Under the pieces are notes generated by a model. It was not told the origin of the DNA. It did not search any database and worked only from the letters and a program-made list of their open reading frames with translations. 40,834 nt of DNA from JAGVPT01 sp035500675. Its GTDB lineage: Bacteria > Bacteroidota > Ignavibacteria > UBA10030 > UBA8401. How positions within the stretch are numbered: position 1 is the stretch's first letter; every line of letters begins with the position of its first letter. The position numbers and the translations under genes were made by a program. Shown here one piece after another: positions 24,208-30,248 of the stretch. The stretch is from positions 1-40,834 of the forward strand of contig DATJXA010000058.1 of the NCBI GenBank assembly GCA_035500675.1, read 5' to 3'.

Positions 24208-25554
24208 TTAAGATTCGCGGCTGTCGCGGTAGATTCTACGCCGCTTTTTGCGTGCGGCGAAGAAACTCTCTTTCCGTTTTTGGGAATGATTCTCTCCGCT
24301 GTTGACCAGATCCTGCCAATGTTTTCGCTGCTCCGGACGCCTTTGAGTATGGGTCGACGTTTCCCCTCGGCTCGGGCTTGAAGGGGAATGCGTCGCAATG
24401 TGGGCAGGAACGTGCTCGCGCTTTGTTTCTGTAAACCCAGGGTATTTCTTCAGTTCGAAACGCTTGCCGGTAAATTGTTCGATCTTCCGGAGATGTTCCC
24501 GCTCACCGTTGGATACGAATGTGAGGGCGTCCCCCTTCGACATCGCACGGCCGGTTCGTCCGATGCGATGAATATAGTCTTCCGCAAAAACGGGCGTGTC
24601 AAAGTTTACGACGTGCGTGATCCCTTCGACGTCGATGCCTCGTGCCGCAATGTCCGTCGCAACGAGGACTTTGTAATCCCCATGACGAAACCCAGCCAAA
24701 GCGCGCTGCCGCTGGGCCTGTGTACGGTTTGAATGGATGGCGATCGATTTTATTCCGCGGCGTTCGAGTCTGTGGGAGATCTTATCGGCTCCGTGCTTGG
24801 TCCTTGAGAAGACGAGGGCGCTTTCCATGTGCGTTGTTTCGAGCACGTGGATGAGCAGATCGATCTTCGCATCCTGCGGCACCGAATAAAAATGCTGCGT
24901 GACGGTTTCCACCGGCTTCCTCTGTTCCCCAACCTCGATATATTCCGGATGTTTTTGAAAATCAGCCGTCAGCGCGCGGACCTCTCTCGACATTGTCGCG
25001 GAAAAAAGCATCGTCTGGCGTTGCGCGGGGACCCTGGCAATAATTTTCCGGACGTCCTGAATAAATCCCATATCGAACATCCTGTCGGCTTCGTCGAGGA
25101 TCAGTACCTCTACTGCCGAGAAATCGATGGTCTTACGGGTCATGTGGTCGAGGAGTCGTCCGGGGGTTGCAACGACGATGTCGACGCCGCGCTGAAGATG
25201 CTTGATCTGGTTCTGGATATTCACTCCGCCGAATACCGCAAGACTCTTGAGCGTCATGAAACGGCCATAGTTTATGATCGAGTCTTCGATCTGCTGGGCG
25301 AGTTCGCGCGTAGGCGTCAGGATAAGAGCTCGCACTCCACGTCGTCCGGTCTGATTGTGGGCGGAGAGGCGATTGAGGATCGGCAGCACGAACGCCGCAG
25401 TTTTTCCGGTTCCCGTTTGAGCGCAGCCGATGACATCCTTGCCGGCGAGCGCTGCCGGAATTGCGCGCTCTTGAATGATCGTAGGCGCAGTATAACCGGT
25501 TGCAAGAATTCCTTGCACTAGTCGGTCGTTCAGACCGAGTTTTGAAAAAGACAT
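24208..25554 (-). CDS. rhlE: DEAD-box ATP-dependent RNA helicase, RhlE-type
   Basis: The 448-residue protein has all helicase motifs in order. These are the Q motif (F-S-K-L-G-L...G-Y-T-A-P-T-I-I-Q), A-Q-T-G-T-G-K-T (I), P-T-R-E-L-A (Ia), T-P-G-R (Ib), D-E-A-D (II), S-A-T (III), A-T-D-I-A-A-R-G-I-D-V (V) and H-R-I-G-R-T-G-R (VI). The C-terminal ~75 residues are basic and low in complexity (R/K/S/H-rich, ending K-K-R-R-R-I-Y), as in RhlE-type proteins that remodel RNA in ribosome assembly or decay. CsdA or DbpA RNA-binding domains are absent. The leader is long (see 25555-25998), as is common for cold-regulated helicases, which is inference here. Confidence 0.93.
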   Translation of the reverse strand: MSFSKLGLNDRLVQGILATGYTAPTIIQERAIPAALAGKDVIGCAQTGTGKTAAFVLPILNRLSAHNQTGRRGVRALILTPTRELAQQIEDSIINYGRFMTLKSLAVFGGVNIQNQIKHLQRGVDIVVATPGRLLDHMTRKTIDFSAVEVLILDEADRMFDMGFIQDVRKIIARVPAQRQTMLFSATMSREVRALTADFQKHPEYIEVGEQRKPVETVTQHFYSVPQDAKIDLLIHVLETTHMESALVFSRTKHGADKISHRLERRGIKSIAIHSNRTQAQRQRALAGFRHGDYKVLVATDIAARGIDVEGITHVVNFDTPVFAEDYIHRIGRTGRAMSKGDALTFVSNGEREHLRKIEQFTGKRFELKKYPGFTETKREHVPAHIATHSPSSPSRGETSTHTQRRPEQRKHWQDLVNSGENHSQKRKESFFAARKKRRRIYRDSRES

Positions 25555-25749
25555 TGTAAACCTTTAAAAAAAGATGAAGAGACCCTTTGTGGTTCGACGC
25601 GTAATTGCTAGAGAATCACTAGGGCGTCATGGGTTTCCCGGGGTAGGCGAGGGGAGAACTTTCTGCGCGTGTCAGTGTCTGATTATCGAAGAGCGGGTCT
25701 CGAAAATCCGCTTTCGAATGTGTCAGACTCGTTAGCGGGGCAATGGGAT

Positions 25750-25778
25750 AAGATACGGCTTTTTCCGGTCATTTCCAA
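25750..25778 (-). promoter_or_regulatory. Candidate promoter of the RhlE helicase gene
   Basis: On the minus strand TTGGAA (25778-25773) and TATCTT (25755-25750) are 17 bases apart. Use of this promoter would give a leader of roughly 190 bases before the ATG at 25554. Confidence 0.4.
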
Positions 25779-25823
25779 ATTTAAGTAGTGTCACACTTTA
25801 AATGTTTTTATTTTTTTGCTTGG

Positions 25824-25915
25824 GGATTCCCGATAAAAACATTCGGTCTATGACCTCGTTGAGGGAATGACGTACATCTACGCTCGTCATGCCCGCATGC
25901 TTTTGGCGGGCATCC
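25824..25915 (-). repeat. REPIN-like doublet, copy 3, with an 18-base insertion in one hairpin
   Basis: This copy is reversed relative to copies 1 and 2. Hairpin A is perfect here: ATGCCCGC (25889-25896) / GCGGGCAT (25906-25913), loop of 9. Hairpin B starts ATTCCCGA (25826-25833) with the same 9-base loop, but its other arm is split. TCGG (25843-25846) is followed by about 18 extra bases before GAATGACG resumes. The total of 92 bases equals 74 plus 18. Confidence 0.82.
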
Positions 25916-25998
25916 AACCTGTGGCAACGCCTCGGAACCGGCAATGAATCAATCGGAATTTTTTGAGATGCGCGCTGAAAATTCAGGACGAATGTTCT

Positions 25999-26541
25999 TT
26001 ACTTCCCGATAATGTCGGTGCTGTCGGCGGGTATCGGAGCTGCCGGTTTGGGAGGAGGGTTTGCGACGACGCGGTCGGGGACGACCCATGCGCCTTTGAA
26101 GCCTTTATCGATGAAGCCGTCGACGGCAAGGTTGGCGTCGGCGCGGTTCGTATAATCACCGACACGGACTTTGTATGTCGGCGCATCGTATACCATGTAC
26201 ACCCACAGAACGGGAAGGTCGAGATTCAGCGAATTGCGGACTGCGACGGCTTCTTCGTAATTGTTGGAGGCGAAAACTTGTATGCGGAATCCCTGCACCG
26301 TGTCGGGTTCTGCGCTGGCGAACGACTCGACCGGAACATCGACAATGGGCCTCGGTTGATTTGCATTCTTGTGAAGAAGCTCGATATCGTTGTCGTACTC
26401 CGACGGCTTAAACGATTTTTCAAACGTGCTGAGCTTTTCCTTTCGTGCGGGGGGGAGGGAGTCGCTGGGAGAAGGGGTGAATGCTTTTAACATGTCGGTC
26501 GAAAGGACTATCAGAGCGCACAGCACAACAATTTTCGTCAT
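25999..26541 (-). CDS. Secreted SPOR-domain protein
   Basis: The 180-residue protein has an N-terminal signal peptide (VVLCALIVLSTDMLKA-F), a linker, and a SPOR domain at about 82-160 (F-R-I-Q-V-F-A-S-N-N-Y-E-E-A...Y-K-V-R-V-G-D-Y-T-N-R-A-D-A-N). A Pro/Ala tail follows. SPOR domains bind peptidoglycan stripped of stem peptides, mostly at division sites. The start overlaps the previous gene's stop (ATGA, 26538-26541). It is the last gene of the deoC-SPOR-SPOR run. Confidence 0.85.
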   Translation of the reverse strand: MTKIVVLCALIVLSTDMLKAFTPSPSDSLPPARKEKLSTFEKSFKPSEYDNDIELLHKNANQPRPIVDVPVESFASAEPDTVQGFRIQVFASNNYEEAVAVRNSLNLDLPVLWVYMVYDAPTYKVRVGDYTNRADANLAVDGFIDKGFKGAWVVPDRVVANPPPKPAAPIPADSTDIIGK

Positions 26542-27074
26542 CGCCTCATCTCCGCAACCCAGGCGTCTTTGTATTCTTTCGGACGTTCCTTCTGGATCTT
26601 TTTACGGAACGCTAAGCCGTCTTTAAGCTTTGAAAAATGACCGATTGTGACCCTGTACATCTTGATCGGTTTATCGTAAAACTGATAGATCGTTTTCTTG
26701 TATCTCTCTTTTGCCACTTTTTGCGCCCTGTCCGCGTTGCTGAGCTGGCGGAAAGCGCCGATTTGAACGCTGTAAAATTTTTTCTTCGATGTGCTTTTCG
26801 AAAGCGGCTTTGCGCGGTGGGTATCGTGATTTCGCGTAACAACTTCAGCTTCAATAGTATCCTCTTGAGTAACGAACCCCTCTTGGTCGCCTGACCGCCT
26901 CGACCCGAAGTTGCGCGATTGTTGCGGGGAGGATGACTGTCCCGCCTGAAGCGCGGCAGTGTCTTGTGCCGCTGCTCCTCCCTCGTTTTGCGTTGAACTC
27001 GACGATGAGCATCCGATAAAAATGAGGGATGCGGCCGCGGCGATAACGCATGCGGGTAATTTGACAATATTCAT
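26538..27074 (-). CDS. SPOR-domain lipoprotein
   Basis: The 178-residue protein has a lipoprotein signal (A-A-A-A-S-L-I-F-I-G-C22), a low-complexity Ser/Gln/Gly-rich and then basic linker (about 23-100), and a C-terminal SPOR domain (about 102-175: K-F-Y-S-V-Q-I-G-A-F-R-Q-L-S-N-A...Y-R-V-T-I-G-H-F-S-K). It would be tethered to a membrane and reach to peptidoglycan. Its ATG shares one base with the deoC stop codon (TGATG). It is only distantly like the second SPOR protein downstream. Confidence 0.85.
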   Translation of the reverse strand: MNIVKLPACVIAAAASLIFIGCSSSSSTQNEGGAAAQDTAALQAGQSSSPQQSRNFGSRRSGDQEGFVTQEDTIEAEVVTRNHDTHRAKPLSKSTSKKKFYSVQIGAFRQLSNADRAQKVAKERYKKTIYQFYDKPIKMYRVTIGHFSKLKDGLAFRKKIQKERPKEYKDAWVAEMRR

Positions 27075-27946
27075 CAGTACCCCCCTCCAGTTTCGCGTGC
27101 CCCGCTCGCAATAGCCACGCTGGCGCTCGCGCCGATGCGGTCCGCTCCGCTTGCAACCAGTTTTAACGCATCCTCGCGGCTTCTCACTCCTCCGGACGCT
27201 TTCACCCCCATTGCGCTTCCGACGACCAAACGCATCAGCGCAATGTCTCCGGTCGTCGCTCCTCCTTTGGAAAACCCGGTCGAGGTTTTTACAAAATCTG
27301 CGCCGGCCCGCTTTGCGAGAACGCAGGCCTTGATTTTTTCTTCGTCCGATAACAGGCCGGTCTCGATAATGACCTTCGACAAGACATGGTATCGTTTTGC
27401 CGTGCTGACGACGGCGAAGATGTCCTCTTCGACATAATCGTAATCTCCCGATTTCAGCCGCCCGACGTTGATCACCATGTCGACTTCGCCCGCGCCGTCC
27501 CGGATCGCATGCTCGGTTTCAAACGCCTTTGTCGCGGATGAGGTTGCACCAAGGGGAAAGCCGATGACCGTACAGACCTTCACGTCGGTTTCTTTAAGAA
27601 GTTTTGCACAGAGAGAAACATAGGAAGGATTGATGCACACGCTCGCAAAATGGAATTTTTTTGCTTCGGCGCAAAGCTTTTCGATCTGCTCGATAGTCGC
27701 TTCGGGTTTCAGGAGCGTGTGATCGATCATTCGCGCAAGGTCCGGTTCTACGCCCCCGGCAGCGTCGACGCCGACTCCGGCCGTGATCCGCGAGGCCCCG
27801 CTCGTGACGATATTCTTTACACCCTCTTTGTTATGAATGACGCACATTCCGTCGGTGCATACGCCGTCCTTGCAACATACATGCGCCGAGTCCTTTTCTT
27901 TCAGCACGTCTTGGACAATTTGGGAGATGAGTTCCTGCCGATTCAC
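27074..27946 (-). CDS. deoC: Deoxyribose-phosphate aldolase with N-terminal targeting-peptide-like extension
   Basis: The 290-residue product starts at GTG 27946. Residues 70-290 are a complete DeoC: D-H-T-L-L-K-P, V-C-T-V-I-G-F-P-L-G, G-A-G-E-V-D-M-V-I-N-V-G, and the Schiff-base lysine region F-V-K-T-S-T-G-F, then G-V-K-A-S-G-G-V. It splits 2-deoxyribose-5-phosphate into acetaldehyde and glyceraldehyde-3-phosphate. The first ~70 residues are extra. An amphipathic helix M-N-R-Q-E-L-I-S-Q-I-V-Q-D-V-L-K-E comes first, then a Cys patch (Cys24, 25, 30, 35), then a Gly/Ala linker. Such a leader helix is the hallmark of cargo for bacterial microcompartments. No shell gene is in the window. Two SPOR genes follow with overlaps. 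Confidence 0.9.
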   Translation of the reverse strand: MNRQELISQIVQDVLKEKDSAHVCCKDGVCTDGMCVIHNKEGVKNIVTSGASRITAGVGVDAAGGVEPDLARMIDHTLLKPEATIEQIEKLCAEAKKFHFASVCINPSYVSLCAKLLKETDVKVCTVIGFPLGATSSATKAFETEHAIRDGAGEVDMVINVGRLKSGDYDYVEEDIFAVVSTAKRYHVLSKVIIETGLLSDEEKIKACVLAKRAGADFVKTSTGFSKGGATTGDIALMRLVVGSAMGVKASGGVRSREDALKLVASGADRIGASASVAIASGARETGGGY

Positions 27947-28223
27947 GTGGTCAAAAATATGAAGTTCAACGGATAAGAGAAGTTAAGCCGGTTTTAGTTT
28001 GATGGCATCATCGCGACGCTCGCGAATCAAATAATTCAATAAGGGCTTCGCTGATTCCGAGGATTGGGGCCAAATACTCAGATTAATATATGAGAAATTC
28101 CCAAAATTACAAGATACGAGGTCTGTCTCTCTCTTCGTGCCGAACCCCAAATTCGTCCTTTTTTGATGAATCTGTATGGCATTCGTGAGATGGCAATTTC
28201 GATTCAGTGCATATTGATGCAGG

Positions 28224-30020
28224 TCACTCCGGAATGAAGCAAACTTTTCGCAGGCCCCGAACGGCGTTGCTAATAAACATCGCATCCGCATGAAGCAAAT
28301 CATCAAGTGTCAAGATGTGTTCGTCTGCTTTGCCGTTCATGAGCAGATGCCGGCGATAGATTCCGCACAACAGGCCGCTCGAAACCGGGGGCGTCAGAAG
28401 CCGACCGTTCTTCTCAATAAAGATATTGCTGATGGCTCCTTCTGTTATCTCATCTCTCTCGTTTCGGAAGAGTATATCGTCGAACCCCTTCGCGATTGCG
28501 CCCGCCAGCTCCTCTTCGTATCGTTCCCGCACAGTCGTTTTATGAAAGAGAAATTTGTCCGCCGAATTGGTCCTGAAACGCGAGAGCGTCACTTGTGCCT
28601 CGGGAGTTGAGGGTTGGAGGACTTGGTTTGTGACCGTAATTTTTCCCGACGCATTCAACAGCACCCGAACTTTGTAACGCGTTCCGTCCGAGAGCTGGCC
28701 CCGATTGCGGACAAGCTCTTGCCGAAGCGTCCCTGGATCGAATGCAAAGTCGAAATACTGTGCGGAATTTTTCATCCGGTCGAGATGAAGGTCGAGCAAT
28801 CGGTATTCGCCATCCCAGAGGATGCTCTCTATGAGCTGGAAATCCGTTCGAGTTTGGGTGAGGAAGTCTGCTTTGAGGAGGCATTCTTCGTATTCCTGAT
28901 GCGGGTCCGAATCGTAGACGATTCCGCTTCCGACCCCCATCTCGCCGGAATTGCCGTCGAGAAGGAGAGTGCGGATTGCGACATTAAAAGCGGCTTCCCG
29001 CGAAGGCGAGAACCAACCTATGGCTCCTGTATACGCTCCGCGCGGTTCGGATTCCAACTCGTGAATAATTTGCATAGTCCGGATCTTTGGGGCGCCGGTG
29101 ACCGACCCGCTCGGGAATAGGCTCTTTATCATTTCGTACAACGGAAGGTCGCGGTCGATTGCGCCTTCAACGGTCGATGTCATCTGGAATAACGTTTCGT
29201 ATTTTTCAACGGTGAACATTTCTTTTGCCGCGACCGAGCCCGTGTTGGCGATCCGGCCTATATCGTTCCTCAGGAGGTCGACGATCATCAGATTTTCACT
29301 CAAATTTTTCTCGTCGTTCTCGAGCCACTGTTTGATCGCTTCGTCCTGCTCCGCGTTTTTTCCCCGCGGCGCGGTCCCTTTCATCGGTTTCGTGACTATC
29401 TTTCCCTCAGCCGTTGCAAAAAATAACTCGGGAGAAAAAGAAAGAATGAATTTGCCGTCGGCGTTAATAAACGAGCCGTAGCTCACCTTCTGACGGGCGC
29501 GGAGCGATGCATAGCACCCGGCTGCAGAGCCGTTGAATCGGAATCCAACCTTCCCGGTAAAATTCACTTGGTACGTATCCCCTGAAATTATGTATGATTT
29601 GATCTTCGAGATCGCTTCACTGTAGTCCGTTTCAGACATGTTGAACGAAAAATTTGTCAGGGAGAATGTCTCTTCCTTTTTTACAGGGGACGGAGGCGCT
29701 TCATTCTCAAACGTTCCAGATCCGTGGTTGAACACGAATGGCCTTTGATACACGCCGAACCAAGCGAGAGGGCATACCGAGTGAAGAAGAGGTCGGGGTA
29801 CGACCTTTTCAAAATGATATCCGGCCTCGTAACTCAAAAACCCGGCGACAAAGAAACCTTTGCGGAGATTCTCTTCGATATCATCAAAAAGTGTGGGAAT
29901 GTCGCCGAGCGCTTGTGCCGATAAGATCTTGACCGGATCGAGAAAGAGGAGGCTTTGGTAATTCCGTTCGTCCACACGAGAGGATTCGAGAAGGAGTGAA
30001 TTCCGACGCTCCTCGAGCAA
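28224..30020 (-). CDS. pabB: Fused aminodeoxychorismate synthase component I / aminodeoxychorismate lyase (PabB-PabC)
   Basis: The ~598-residue fusion has a chorismate-binding PabB/TrpE-type domain (about 1-365) with K-P-M-K-G-T-A-P-R-G, S-V-T-G-A-P-K-I-R-T-M and Y-T-G-A-I-G-W. It is joined to a class IV PLP-dependent PabC domain (about 380-598), whose lysine lies in F-H-K-T-T-V-R-E-R-Y and which carries I-T-E-G-A-I-S-N-I-F. Together they make 4-aminobenzoate for folate, with a glutaminase partner (PabA) not present here. The given start is TTG 30020. The frame stays open upstream to TGA 30081-30083 and reads protein-like, but it offers no ATG, GTG or other TTG. The 277 bases between this gene and deoC hold nothing I recognise. 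Confidence 0.9.
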   Translation of the reverse strand: MLEERRNSLLLESSRVDERNYQSLLFLDPVKILSAQALGDIPTLFDDIEENLRKGFFVAGFLSYEAGYHFEKVVPRPLLHSVCPLAWFGVYQRPFVFNHGSGTFENEAPPSPVKKEETFSLTNFSFNMSETDYSEAISKIKSYIISGDTYQVNFTGKVGFRFNGSAAGCYASLRARQKVSYGSFINADGKFILSFSPELFFATAEGKIVTKPMKGTAPRGKNAEQDEAIKQWLENDEKNLSENLMIVDLLRNDIGRIANTGSVAAKEMFTVEKYETLFQMTSTVEGAIDRDLPLYEMIKSLFPSGSVTGAPKIRTMQIIHELESEPRGAYTGAIGWFSPSREAAFNVAIRTLLLDGNSGEMGVGSGIVYDSDPHQEYEECLLKADFLTQTRTDFQLIESILWDGEYRLLDLHLDRMKNSAQYFDFAFDPGTLRQELVRNRGQLSDGTRYKVRVLLNASGKITVTNQVLQPSTPEAQVTLSRFRTNSADKFLFHKTTVRERYEEELAGAIAKGFDDILFRNERDEITEGAISNIFIEKNGRLLTPPVSSGLLCGIYRRHLLMNGKADEHILTLDDLLHADAMFISNAVRGLRKVCFIPE

Positions 30021-30115
30021 CGCGTAATATGTAGAGGGAAATGGGGTAAACGTGATGGGAGGTCGAATTAAATACTTAAATCAAATTCCATGAATAGGCT
30101 TGGCTTAGTGTCACA

Positions 30116-30211
30116 GTTTGAAAATGAACCGGACACTCGGACCTTTTAGCTGGTTCAATATAAAAGGTTTTGACGAATCTAGTGAGAAAAGTGTCCGGTT
30201 CATTTCTAAAC
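30116..30211. repeat. MITE-like nested palindrome with ~22-bp terminal inverted repeats
   Basis: The left end 30116-30137 and right end 30190-30211 are inverted repeats matching at 20 of 22 bases. The inner 16 (AAATGAACCGGACACT / AGTGTCCGGTTCATTT) are perfect. A second inverted repeat, ACCTTTTA (30141-30148) / TAAAAGGT (30161-30168), is nested inside. No ORF is inside the 96 bases and no clear target-site duplication flanks it. It lies just after the valS stop and could also act as a hairpin in the valS 3' end. Confidence 0.75.
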
Positions 30212-30248
30212 CGGCTGGGCCATCGCACCATTGCGATGCTCTTCCGTA

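Larger units (their letters stand above)
25555..25998. other. Long intergenic region: helicase leader plus REPIN copy 3
   Basis: These 444 bases lie between two minus-strand genes, the SPOR gene (ending 25999) and the helicase (start 25554). Nearest the helicase is a ~190-base leader after a promoter candidate at 25750-25778. An AGTGTCACACT palindrome (25787-25797) and the repeat doublet at 25824-25915 follow. I found no ORF, tRNA or terminator. Confidence 0.5.

Noticed and set aside
24189..24209. AAAATG/CATTTT inverted repeat in the 8-base gap between the convergent lipoprotein and helicase genes
   Set aside because: The stem is six AT-rich pairs, too weak for a terminator, and lies within both stop regions.
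24829..25521. 230-codon plus-strand open frame opposite the helicase gene
   Set aside because: It is antisense to a complete, motif-rich DEAD-box gene. Its reading follows from codon bias on the other strand.
25593..25610. GGTTCGA-like string resembling a tRNA T-arm in the helicase leader
   Set aside because: No matching acceptor, D-arm or anticodon arm can be folded around it. No tRNA was found elsewhere either.
27976..27990. A near-identical 15-mer (AGARAAGTTAAGCCG) upstream of deoC and of the FAH gene (37724-37738)
   Set aside because: It has one mismatch in 15. Dozens of such pairs are expected by chance in 40 kb on both strands. The similar distance to the starts is suggestive but not enough.
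28208..28221. Small hairpin TGCAT/ATGCA just after the pabBC stop
   Set aside because: It has only five pairs and no T-tract on the minus strand, so I do not call a terminator.
27983..28306. 107-codon minus-strand open frame between deoC and pabBC
   Set aside because: It runs into the pabBC 3' end in another frame, has no ribosome site and a composition unlike the neighbouring proteins.
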